Assembly: GCA_963832725.1 (NCBI GenBank)
Contig: CAWHVG010000001.1
Coordinates: 1,116,001 to 1,180,000 of the forward strand
Reading direction: 5' to 3'
DNA length: 64,000 bases
DNA from: JAEZBP01 sp963832725
Lineage (GTDB): Bacteria > Myxococcota_A > Polyangia > Polyangiales > Sandaracinaceae
Below, piece by piece: positions 24,981 to 33,138 of the stretch (position 1 is its first letter; each line of letters starts with the position of its first letter). Below the pieces are notes generated by a model. The model did not search any database. It was not told where the DNA came from and worked only from the letters and a program-made list of their open reading frames with translations. The position numbers and the translations under genes were made by a program.

Positions 24981-25718
24981 GTGCGAGAGCGCCGGTCGGA
25001 TCCCCGCGTCGAGGACGCCCTTCGGACGATGAACCGCGGGCGCGGCCGAGCCTCTCGCCACGACCTCGGCCCGCGCGTCGCCCTCGGGTGGCTCGGCGCC
25101 TGCGCCATCGGACCGACCTGGGCCCAGCTCGCGCCGCTGCCGGTGAGCGACGTATTCGACCTCGGCCCGCGCGTCGCCCTCGGGTGGCTCGGCGCCTGCG
25201 CCATCGGACCGACCTGGGCCCAGCTCGCGCCGCTGCCGGTGAGCGACGTATTCGACCTCACCGCCGGCGTCGTCTTCTCCTTGGCCGGGGTGAGCGCCCT
25301 CCTCATGGCGTCCTCGCTGGTCGGCCTCTCGCTCTGGGCGGCGACCCGCATGCGTCCCTCGGGCGCGCCGACCGTGCTCGCGCGGTGGTCGCTCTCGGGC
25401 GCCGGCACCGTGCTCGTCACAATCGCGATCATCCTCCTCGGCGCGGGCATCGAAGGCGGGCTGCACCAACCGCTCCGGGACATGACCGGCGCCCCCTCGC
25501 TCCTCGGCTGGTGGGTCGGCCTGCGGCTCGCGGCCGGCGAAGCGGCCATCACCGCCGTCCTCGCGGGTCGCTTGGCCGCGCGAACCGGCTCCGCCGCCCA
25601 CCTGGCTTTGACCTGGTGGGCGTGGATCGTGGCGGCGGGCACGCTGCTGCTCTCGCTCCTGGCCCTGACCGCGCTCGCGATGATCCTCAGCGTGATCCTC
25701 GGGCGGCTCGTCTTCTGA
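24981..25718 (+). CDS. Membrane protein with an internal 32-residue duplication
   Basis: A 245-residue membrane protein. After a basic N terminus come two identical 32-residue segments, each beginning DLGPRVALGWLGACAIGP, then about four hydrophobic helices (FSLAGVSALLMASSLVGLSLW, GAGTVLVTIAIILLGAGI, LRLAAGEAAITAVLAGRLAA, and a C-terminal one). The single-copy form appears to be a short soluble or helical hairpin ahead of helix 1, so the duplication could add a membrane pass or lengthen a loop. Start GTG 24981; ATG 25029 is possible. No family recognised. It is divergent from the carboxylase operon; downstream lies the repeat array from the HAD gene. Confidence 0.55.
   Translation: MRERRSDPRVEDALRTMNRGRGRASRHDLGPRVALGWLGACAIGPTWAQLAPLPVSDVFDLGPRVALGWLGACAIGPTWAQLAPLPVSDVFDLTAGVVFSLAGVSALLMASSLVGLSLWAATRMRPSGAPTVLARWSLSGAGTVLVTIAIILLGAGIEGGLHQPLRDMTGAPSLLGWWVGLRLAAGEAAITAVLAGRLAARTGSAAHLALTWWAWIVAAGTLLLSLLALTALAMILSVILGRLVF
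25062..25253 (+). repeat. Perfect 96-bp tandem duplication within the membrane-protein gene
   Basis: 25062-25157 and 25158-25253 look identical base for base, with the first six bases of a third copy after them (gacctc). The unit is 32 codons and keeps the frame. Identity across all 96 bp points to a recent event, or to an assembly duplication. Confidence 0.9.
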
Positions 25719-25725
25719 GCGGCGG

Positions 25726-25995
25726 TCGACCGAACCGCAGCGGCGCCACCGCGGACGCGAGCAGCGCCCCCACCACGAAGCTCGCCCGGTCAGCCGAGCG
25801 GCAGCGGCGCCACCTCGGACGCAAACAGCTCCTCCACGACCACGCCCGAGCCCCGCCCTTCAACCGAGCAGCAGCGGCGACACCTCGGACACGAGCAGCT
25901 CCTCCACGACCACGCCCGAGCCCGCCCTTCAACCGAGCAGCAGCGGCGACACCTCGGACACACGGAGCTCTTCCACGACCACGCTCGCCCCCGCC
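25726..25995 (-). repeat. Serial copies of the 3' end of the HAD gene
   Basis: The last 22 codons and stop of the HAD gene (25929 to about 25995) recur downstream: copy at 25860-25928 (69 bp), 25790-25859 (70 bp) and 25726-25789 (64 bp, most diverged). Read on the minus strand, copies 2 and 3 encode a version of VVVEEL.VSEV.PL.LG ending in TGA. Copy 4 has lost the stop (TCGACC in place of TCAACC on the plus strand). Divergence rises with distance from the gene, as if copies were laid down stepwise. Confidence 0.85.
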
Positions 25996-26624
25996 TCTCG
26001 CAAGCTCGCGACGTCGTAGCCACCGGTCGCCACCGCGACGCACGTTGCCCCGATCGCGTGCGCCGCCTCGACGTCGCGCGGCGTATCGCCGACCACCACC
26101 ACCCGGCACGCGGCGCGCGCGACCCCCAGCCGTTCGGCGCCACGCCTCGCGCCCGCCTCAATCAACCGCGCGCGCTCCTCGTGATCGCAGCCGAACCCCC
26201 CGAACGTGAAGCGCGCGTCGAGCCCCGCCGGCCGCAGCTTGGCGCGCGCGCCGGCCTCCACGTTGCCGGTGCCCAGCCCGATCGCCACGCCTTCGCGCCC
26301 CTCGACCGCGTCGAGCAGCGCCGGCACCCCCGGCAGCACCCCGTAGCCGGCGGAGCGGGTCAGCGCCGGCTCGAGGTGTCGCAGGTACACATCGAGGAAG
26401 CGATCGATCAGCGCGTCGTCCGGCGTGAGCCCCGCATTCGCGAGCCCCCGCCGCGCGATGGCGCGGTCGGTCCCGCCGCCGAACGAGAACCGGCAGACAT
26501 CGTCCCGCCCGCAGACCTCCAGGAACGCGGCCTCCATGGCCCGCCTCCCCGCGCCCCCGCAGGTGATCAGCGTCCCGTCCACGTCGAAGAGGATGACCGT
26601 CGCGCGCTCGCCCACGCCAAGCAC
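25929..26624 (-). CDS. HAD-superfamily phosphatase (phosphoglycolate-phosphatase-like)
   Basis: A 231-residue haloacid-dehalogenase-fold hydrolase. Motif I FDVDGTLI (residues 13-20) holds the nucleophile Asp, motif II GLGTGN is the S/T step (near 117), and motif IV VVVGDTPRDVEAAHA (near 178) has the metal-binding Asp pair. A helical cap lies between motifs I and II. It fits phosphoglycolate phosphatase/beta-phosphoglucomutase-type enzymes, but substrate is unknown. The start is GTG at 26624. Its stop codon is followed in the same frame by degraded copies of its own 3' end (see repeat). Confidence 0.85.
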   Translation of the reverse strand: MLGVGERATVILFDVDGTLITCGGAGRRAMEAAFLEVCGRDDVCRFSFGGGTDRAIARRGLANAGLTPDDALIDRFLDVYLRHLEPALTRSAGYGVLPGVPALLDAVEGREGVAIGLGTGNVEAGARAKLRPAGLDARFTFGGFGCDHEERARLIEAGARRGAERLGVARAACRVVVVGDTPRDVEAAHAIGATCVAVATGGYDVASLREAGASVVVEELRVSEVSPLLLG

Positions 26625-26931
26625 CTTAGTTCGCCCGGCGCCCGAGGCCAGAGACCGATTTGCATCTCGACACGAGGCCGCTCCCCCGGCGTCGCGAGCA
26701 CCCGCAGGATCCGCCAGCTCGCTGAACGGCCGCCGCCGAGGCGCTCGCTACGCCACCTTCGCCGCCTCGCGCGAACCGGACGACGCCCGCGGCGCGCCCC
26801 CCGTGAATCGGCCAAAAGTCCCCGTCCAGGCCCGCCTTTCGTGTAGGCTGAAACGCCGACCTGGACCTTCGACGTCGAGATCCAGCAGGTTCTCGCCAAC
26901 CCGCCAAACCACCCAAGACCGCTGGGGAGAC
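26625..26931. other. Non-coding gap between the HAD and mcrB-like genes (307 bp)
   Basis: The two flanking genes start here and diverge, so promoters for both must lie inside. No convincing -35/-10 pair, RNA gene or repeat was seen. A ribosome-binding site GGGGAGA lies just before the ATG at 26932. Confidence 0.5.
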
Positions 26932-29419
26932 ATGCGAGAACATCACAACCGCATCGCGCTCGAGGCTGCGCAGGCCATCCTCGGTGCCGCGAGACCCTGC
27001 CGACTGGACGTGGGCGGCGTCGAGGTGGAAGTCACGGTGGAACCCGGCGTGTCGCGCCCCTGGCCGGGTGTGACCTTGGCCGAGCTCGACGAACCGACTC
27101 ACGGTCCGTGGCCCGAGACCGTCGCGTTACCGTGCCGATGGCCTGGCGGCGCCACCACGCTGGAACTGGCGGTCTGGGCGTGGACGGAGGGCGATGCCAA
27201 TATCGGCATCAGTCTGAGGGACCGCACTACGAGCCGCGAGATCACGTTCATCAACGTGGCCAGGCTCGTAAAGAGCGCAGGCGACGAGCTGTCAGTGCCG
27301 GTCTGGGCCAGCTTCGCCCTCCGCCGCCGGACCGGCGACGACCCGAACAAACAGCAAAAGCGCAGCCGCGTCTTGAAGGAACGGGTCGCGAGCTCGGGCC
27401 TTCCGCTCTTGTCCAAGACGACCGTCGACATCGGTCGGATCCGCCTGGACGACGCATCGATCGAGCCCTCGGCCGGCGAGGCCTTCCAGCGCATCGTACG
27501 CGTGTCCCTCTTCAAGCTGGACTTCCTCTCGCGGGGCCCCCGCGCGAAGGAGCGAGGCGCGCCGCTCTTCGACCTCGCCGAGCTGGGCCTCGCGGGAGGC
27601 GACGACGACACCAGACCCGACGCGCAGCCGACCACACCCACCACGCAACGGCGCTACTGGGCCGGTGGGTTTGGCGAGCCCGAACGACTCGAGCAGTTCA
27701 AGGCTGGGTCCTCCTGGCAGCTCGGTTGGTCCGCCGACGACGACAAGCGGGGCGCCCGCGTCGCGTGGGAACGCTTCCGGCAGGTCCGCCCGGGCGATTG
27801 GTTCGCGATCAAGGGGTACGGCGGCAACCACCAACTCCACATCCATCTCGTCGGCGAGGTGAAGGACATCGACGCCGAGGCGGGCCGGGTGGAGCTGGCG
27901 CCACTCGAGGTGCCCTTCTACCAGGGGGAAGCACCGCGCGGTGCGGGCTCCGGCTCATGGCGCGACGCCCTCGTACCCGTCGAGCGCGCCGACATCGTCG
28001 AGAAGCTCTTCGGCGTCACGCCCGCGGACAATCCCGACGTCGACGCGCCCGACCCCGCAGAGCAGGTCGATGCGGGCCCGAAGAACCTCATCCTCTACGG
28101 GCCACCCGGCACCGGAAAGACCTTCCGACTGAGCGACGAGTACTTCGGGCGCTTCACGCGGACCGAGGGCGGGACGGTCCTCGACGCGGAAGCGCTGGAG
28201 GGCCTCACCTGGTTCGAGGTGATCGCGACCGCGCTGGCCGACCTACCGGGGGCGCGCGGCAAGGTGGCCGACATCCACGCGCACCCGTTCTTCCAAACGA
28301 AGTGGCAGAGCAAGGCGTTCACGTGGAAGCCGGGAGCCAAGATCTGGGCGACGCTCCAGGGCCACACGGTGGAAAGCAGCGAGACCGTCTCCTACGGCAA
28401 CCGCTCCGGACGACTCGTCTTCGACAAGTCCGCGGACTCGAGCTGGTTCTTTCCCGGTGGAGTCCCCGACGACATCGCCGAGCTGGCGAGCTCGCTGCAG
28501 CCGCAACCCGCACAGACCTTCCGCGACTACGTCTTCGTCACCTTCCACCAGTCCTACGCCTACGAGGACTTCATCGAGGGCATCCGGCCGAAGACGGTCG
28601 AGGTCGAGGGCGATCGGCCGACGCTCACCTACGAGCTGGAGGACGGGGTGTTCCTCCGCGCCGCCAACGCCGCCGTGAGACTGGCCGGCTTCGAAGGCAC
28701 CGTCGACGACGTCTGCAAGCTGCCCGCGGAAGAGCGGGCCGCCGTGTTCGCCAACGCGCGCCCCTACGCGGTGTTCGTCGACGAGATCAACCGCGGCAAC
28801 GTATCCCGCGTCTTCGGCGAGCTCATCACGCTCATCGAGGAAGACAAGCGCATCGGCGAGCCCAACGAGATCATGGTCACGTTGCCTTACTCGCGCCGAC
28901 GCTTCGGCGTTCCACCGAACCTGCATCTGATCGGCACGATGAACACGGCCGACCGCTCCGTGGAAGCGCTCGACACTGCGCTCCGCCGCCGCTTCGCGTT
29001 CGTGGAATGCGCGCCCGACCCCTCCGCGCTCGAAGGGATCGTGGTCGAGGGTGCGGTCGACGTGACCGCGATGCTGCGCACCATCAACCAGCGCCTCGAG
29101 GTGCTCGTCGACCGCGACCACCTCATCGGACACGCATACTTCATGGGGCTCGCCGACGATGACAGCATCGACGCGCTCAAGCGCATTTTCGACACGAAGA
29201 TGGTCCCACTCCTGAGCGAGTATTTCTACGCGGACCTCGGTCGCGTCGGCCTCGTGCTCGGCAAGGCGTTCGTGCAAGCCGTCGACGCCAAGGTGTCGTT
29301 CGCCGCCTTCGATCACGACGCGCGCGACCAACTCGCCGAGCGCCGAACCTATCGACTGACGTCCGTCGCCCAGCTCAGCACCGCGGACTTCCGAGCGATT
29401 CTACGAGCCCGGCGCGTAG
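26932..29419 (+). CDS. mcrB: McrB-like AAA+ restriction GTPase with N-terminal reader region (one frameshift in this sequence)
   Basis: About 828 residues. Residues 1-210 form an unrecognised N-terminal domain. Residues about 240-360 (RRYWAGGFGEPERLEQF..., VRPGDWFAIKGYGG..., IHLVGEVKDI) look like an EVE/PUA-type modified-base reader. The AAA+ motor follows: Walker A YGPPGTGKTF near 388, Walker B/McrB signature FVDEINRGNVSRVFGELITLIE, and sensor GTMNTADRSVEALDTALRRRF. McrB uses GTP to translocate DNA and drives the McrC nuclease against modified DNA. The frame breaks at GATTC 29397-29401; reading GATC gives a natural end, ...AIYEPGA, with TAG at 29417-29419, six bases before the McrC start. 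Uncorrected, the frame runs into McrC as a false fusion. Confidence 0.85.
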
Positions 29420-29424
29420 GGACG

Positions 29425-30706
29425 ATGGCGCGCGTCACCGTCCAGGTCTTCGAGCACTCGACGATCCGGGTCGGCGAGGAGCTCCGCTGCCCCGAGGGTG
29501 GCACGCGCACCCTCGCGGCGAGCCACCATCGCGCGCTCGCCGCGTTCGCCGACGCGACCGTCGACCGCTACTTCGCGTGCGGGCGGTCGACGGTGCGCTT
29601 CGGCTCCTACGTCGGGTTCATCCAGGTCGGCGACCTCGGGATCGAGGTACTTCCGAAGGCGGATCGCACCGAAGTCGGCGGCGAGAATCGCTGGCACGGT
29701 GCGCTGGTCCACATGCTGCGCACCGTCGGCGACCTCGGCCTCGAAGCCCCCGACGAAGCACGCCTTCGCACCGACCCCGGTCGCCTCTTCGATCTCTTCA
29801 TCACCCGCTTCCTCGACGAGTGCGAGCGGCTGATGCACCACGGCCTGGCCAAGGCGTACCGCGGCGTCGAAGAAAACCGTTCCGCCTTCCGCGGCCGCCT
29901 CGTGGTCGCGAAGCACGTCCGCGAGAACGTCGTGAACGCGGCCCGCTTCTACGTCGCGAGCCCGATTCTACGACTACGCGAACCTACCGAACCTCGCCCT
30001 CCGCGAAGCGCTCCGAGTGGTCGAAACCCTCCCGGTCGCCGGCTTCTCCAACGCCCGGGCCAAGCAACTCGGCTCCGCGCTCTCCGAGCTCCCGCGATGG
30101 CGCCCCAATCTGGCCGAGCTCGCTCGCCTGCGGCTCAACCGCAACACCGCCCGCTATGCGCACGCGCTGCGCCTCGCCCGGCTCATCCTCTTTCACCTGA
30201 GCCCCAACGTCGTGCGCGGAGAGGCGCCGCTCCTCGCCCTGCTCTTCGACATGAACGCCCTGTGGGAACGCTACGTCGCGACGCTGGCGCGCCGTCTCCG
30301 ACTCCCCGGCGTCGAAGTACGGACACAGGACAGCCGTCCCTTTTGGCTCGCGCCCGGCAGCTCGCGGCCGCTCCGCCCCGATCTCGTCCTGCGTGCGGGG
30401 TCGACCGTGCGACTTGTCGTCGACACCAAGTGGAAGGTCCCGCGTGGCGACCGCCCCAGCAGCGCCGATCTCAAGCAGATGTTTTGCTACCACGAGCTCT
30501 TCGAATGCAACCATTCACTCCTGCTCTACCCATCCACGCGTGGAGCGAGCGAGATCCGGCTGCGCGGTCGCTTCGTCGACAGGGATCATCGCTGTGGGAT
30601 CGCGTTTCTCGACATCGACGGGTCCCCATCATTGGACCTGCAAGAGATGTTCACCACTCGATCCGACTTGGACGTCATACCACTCCAAAGCGACACCTAT
30701 CGATAG
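29425..30706 (+). CDS. mcrC: McrC-like nuclease subunit of modification-dependent restriction (one frameshift in this sequence)
   Basis: About 426 residues after repair. The N-terminal region (VQVFEHSTIRVGEEL, then FGSYVGFIQVGDLGIEVLPKADR) is typical of McrC, which docks on the McrB ring. The nuclease domain has the PD-(D/E)xK core RPDLVLRAGSTVRLVVDTKWK near residue 315, followed by the conserved DLKQMFCYHELF helix. The frame breaks at GATTC 29964-29968; restoring GATC joins YVASP to IYDYANLPNLALREAL. The gene follows mcrB directly and the two must be co-transcribed. Together they form a type IV restriction system cutting DNA that carries modified bases. Confidence 0.85.
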
Positions 30707-30766
30707 CAACACTATCAGTTGACGGGACGAGATATTGCCACACGCTTCCCCATATCACCCACCAGC

Positions 30767-31405
30767 ATGGCCGAGCCGGATGCCGTTCACTCCAAGGCCT
30801 GTTCTCTCTCTCGCAAGCGCGCCGGTTTGGACTACGAGCTGGACCGTTGTCTCATCGCCGCCGAGCGGCTCGGGGTGCCTGCCTCCCTCGGCTGCGCCAA
30901 CGCGGCCGAGTACGCCGCGCGCTTCGCCGGGTTCGACCGGCGCGAGGCGCGGGAGCGGCTGCGCGTCGCCGAGGCGCTCGAGGCGTTCCTGGATCTGCAC
31001 CACACCCATCGCCGCGCGGACGGGGGCGACCACGATCCCGACGCGCTCGTCCCGCTCTGCACCGCCCATCACGCGGCAGCCCAACGAGGCCTGCCCGCGA
31101 GCACGGCCAACCCGCGCGTTCCGCGAACCGACGAGCCCCTCGGCTCACGCTTCGCGAAAAAGACCGACTCCGGCTACCCGCGAGCACCGCCGACCGCCGC
31201 TGCCAGCGATCCGGCCTGCCTCCGGGCTCGCCGCTGCCCCGGGGTCGCCGCCCTCCCCTGCCCGGAGGCACGAAGATTGCAAAATCCGGCGATGTCGGGT
31301 GCTCGGAGGCACGCCACTTTGGCACAAAGTGCCATGATGGCATACCTCCGAGCACGAAAATCGCAGAATTTACCGATTTTGGTGCCTCCGAGTACCCCTA
31401 TTTAG
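30767..31405 (+). pseudogene. HNH endonuclease remnant with internal deletion
   Basis: The N-terminal 70 residues (ELDRCLIAAERLGV..., CANAAEYAARFAGFDRREARERLRVAEALE) resemble the helical front of the multi-copy DUF222/13E12-like HNH proteins. They are joined abruptly to the C-terminal HNH motif (HHTHRRADGGDHDPDALVPLCTAHH). The roughly 200 residues that usually separate the two are missing, so an internal deletion is likely. After the HNH block the frame drifts through low-complexity Pro/Arg sequence and ends inside the 40-bp repeats, so the original stop is lost too. Activity is unlikely. It sits between the McrBC genes and a repeat cluster, an accessory-type neighbourhood. Confidence 0.55.
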
Positions 31406-31520
31406 GGACGGTGTGACAGCCTGTCATACCTCGGAGCACAGAAATCGCAAAATCTGGCGTTTCGGGTGCCTCGGAGCACAGGAATCGCAAAATCTGGCGT
31501 TTCGGGTGCTCGGAGGCACC
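31262..31520. repeat. Cluster of four 40-bp imperfect repeats with hairpins
   Basis: Related 40-bp units lie at 31262-31301, 31345-31384, 31429-31468 and 31469-31508. The last two differ at one base. Each starts with cctcSgagcac (or a variant) and ends ...gggtg or ...ttggtg. The spacers after units 1 and 2 (43-44 bp) begin with another partial edge (ctcggaggcac, cctccgagtac) and carry small palindromes: ggcacaaagtgcc and tgacagcctgtca. Unit 2 has aaaatcg/cgatttt arms. gtgctcggagg (31299) and cctccgagcac (31345) are exact complements. The stretch is clearly lower in GC than its surroundings. It is not a CRISPR: units are degenerate and the spacers are structured. Confidence 0.8.
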
Positions 31521-31598
31521 TCGGAGACATGCTCCCATTCAGAAGCGCACGGATGTTCATCTTGATCGCGAGGGCGACTCTTTCCTAGGGTCGGCCGC

Positions 31599-32475
31599 AT
31601 GGTGGATTTCGAACGTTACACGGGGCGGCCGCGGATTGATTCGACGGGGGGCGTGATGCTCGGCATTCGCCTCATCAAGGCGGCGCCCTCCCATCGCAGT
31701 CATCGGTTGAGCCACGCGCTGACCCAGGTCCGGACGGACACGGTGAAGGTGCAGGAGGTCCGGCAGGAGCGCAGCCGGCTACGGCCGCCGAATCTGCGGC
31801 CCTACGACGCGACGTTCGACGCCGGCTGGGGCGGGCTGTACGAGATGCTCACCGGGTTGGCGCGCTTCGAGGGCACCGACGAGGGCACGCGCGCGGCGCA
31901 GCTCCTGGCCCGGCTCTTCGCCGATGGGGTCGCGTTCCTGACGGCCAGCTACGAGTCGGAGTGGCTGCACGGTCAGACGCTCTTGAAGCGCGTCGATGAC
32001 GAGGCGCTCGCCGAGGAGATCACTGCGCTGACCTCCAGCGTCGCGCTGCCCTTCATCCGCGATGCGCAGAAGGGGCTCGGCGACGCGCTCGGCGTCGGGG
32101 ATCAGGACGTCGAGCACGCGAGCACCACGGCGCTGGCGGAGGCGCTCGATGCGCTGTCCCAGGCCATCGCCGACTACACGCGCATCCTGGCCGGCGAGAC
32201 CGATACGGAGGATCCCGAGAGCGTGAAGCGCTTCCTCGACGCGGTGGAGCCGCTCGAATCTCAACCGCGACTACTACGCGCGGCGGCACCCCGGCGGGAG
32301 CCAGGACGCGGGGAGCCAGGACGCGGGGAGCCAGGACGCGGGGAGCCAGGACGCGGGGAGCCAGGACGCGGGGAGCCAGGACGCGGGGAGCGGCACCGCC
32401 GACCCGGCGCAGGCGGCCGCGGCCGACCCGAGCGCGCCGATCCCGCCGGTCGAGGGAGGGCCGGCCACGTCCTGA
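31599..32475 (+). CDS. Hypothetical protein with C-terminal Ser-Gln-Asp-Ala-Gly repeats (one frameshift in this sequence)
   Basis: About 291 residues after repair. The first 220 residues form a soluble, mostly helical protein (LSHALTQVRTDTVKVQEVRQ, then YDATFDAGWGGLYEMLTGLARFEG, then ALAEALDALSQAIADYTRILAGE) with no family I recognise. The frame breaks at GAATC 32256-32260; restoring GATC gives EPLDLNRDYYARRHPGG and then six SQDAG repeats and a short Pro/Ala tail ending at 32475. The repaired version avoids an implausible Arg/Pro-rich tail. No signal peptide or membrane helix. It converges with the VOC gene, 13 bp apart. Confidence 0.6.
32301..32390 (+). repeat. Six perfect 15-bp tandem repeats
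   Basis: Unit ccaggacgcggggag repeated six times without a mismatch. In the repaired frame it encodes Ser-Gln-Asp-Ala-Gly. It lies near the 3' end of the hypothetical gene at 31599-32475. Confidence 0.95.
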
Positions 32476-32488
32476 ACACCGTCGCTGG

Positions 32489-32907
32489 CTACGCGACCTC
32501 GCCGTCGGGGCTGCAAATCACGACGAGGTAGCCGTCCGGGTCCCGCAGCCACATCTCGCGGTGAGCGGGCGCAGGGTTCACGTGGACGTCCTCGACGATT
32601 CCTCGGCCGCGAGCGCGCGCGCCCGCTGGGCGGCGGCGTCGAGGTCATCGAGCTCGAACCAGACGAGGACGCCGTGGCCGTTCCGGCCGCCGTCCGGGTC
32701 CACGAGGTTCGGGTGGTCCTCCGCGTTCCACGCGTGGAGCTGGAGGACGAGCGCGCCGTCGACGAGGAGCCGGTCGTAGAGGTGGGCGTGGTCGGACGCC
32801 ATGGTCTCGCTGGTCCGCTCGGCGCCGAGCAGCGTGGCGTACCAGCGGGCGCTCGCGGGGACGTCGCGGACGGCGAGGAGGGGTTGGGGGCGGACTCGGG
32901 GAGCCAT
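32489..32907 (-). CDS. VOC (glyoxalase/bleomycin-resistance) family protein (frameshift in this sequence)
   Basis: About 139 residues (138 if the proposed repair is right). The first VOC half reads LLAVRDVPASARWYATLLGAE and VLQLHAWNAEDHPNLVDP; the second half VLVWFELDDLDAAAQRARAL. The frame then breaks at 32597-32602, which reads GGAATC on the coding strand. Collapsing two bases to GATC restores AEIVEDVHVNPAPAHREMWLRDPDGYLVVIC, the classic metal-ligand-containing end (HREMWLRDPDGY). VOC proteins bind a divalent metal and act as lyases, dioxygenases or drug-binding proteins; this one's substrate is unknown. About 230 bp upstream of its start toward the next gene hold nothing recognisable. Confidence 0.8.
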
Positions 32908-33138
32908 GCCGCGAGTGTGCCACGCGCTCCGGACGAGCTGGCCCTTTCGCGGGGCACGCGAGGCGGGCCCGGGTCCCTGCGGCTGCGACGCTCGCTGCTC
33001 GGCCCTCTGCCCTCCACCGATTCCGGAGAGGGCGGTCGAGCCGCGGGGCTCGCCGGCAGAAGAGAGGGTCTGCGACATCCGCGGCTCTGCCCCACCCTGC
33101 CCTCGTCCGATTCGAGGGAGCTCGGTGCCCCGTGCGGC

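Noticed and set aside
26425..31416. A single 1,663-residue fusion protein spanning mcrB, mcrC and the HNH remnant
   Set aside because: It arises only because two +1 shifts hide the stop of mcrB and the true frame of mcrC. The part after about 29970 is Arg/Pro-rich nonsense, while the repaired frames give textbook McrB and McrC ends.
31262..31508. CRISPR array
   Set aside because: The four 40-bp units are degenerate, two are directly adjacent without a spacer, the intervening sequences contain repeat edges and palindromes, and no cas gene is near.
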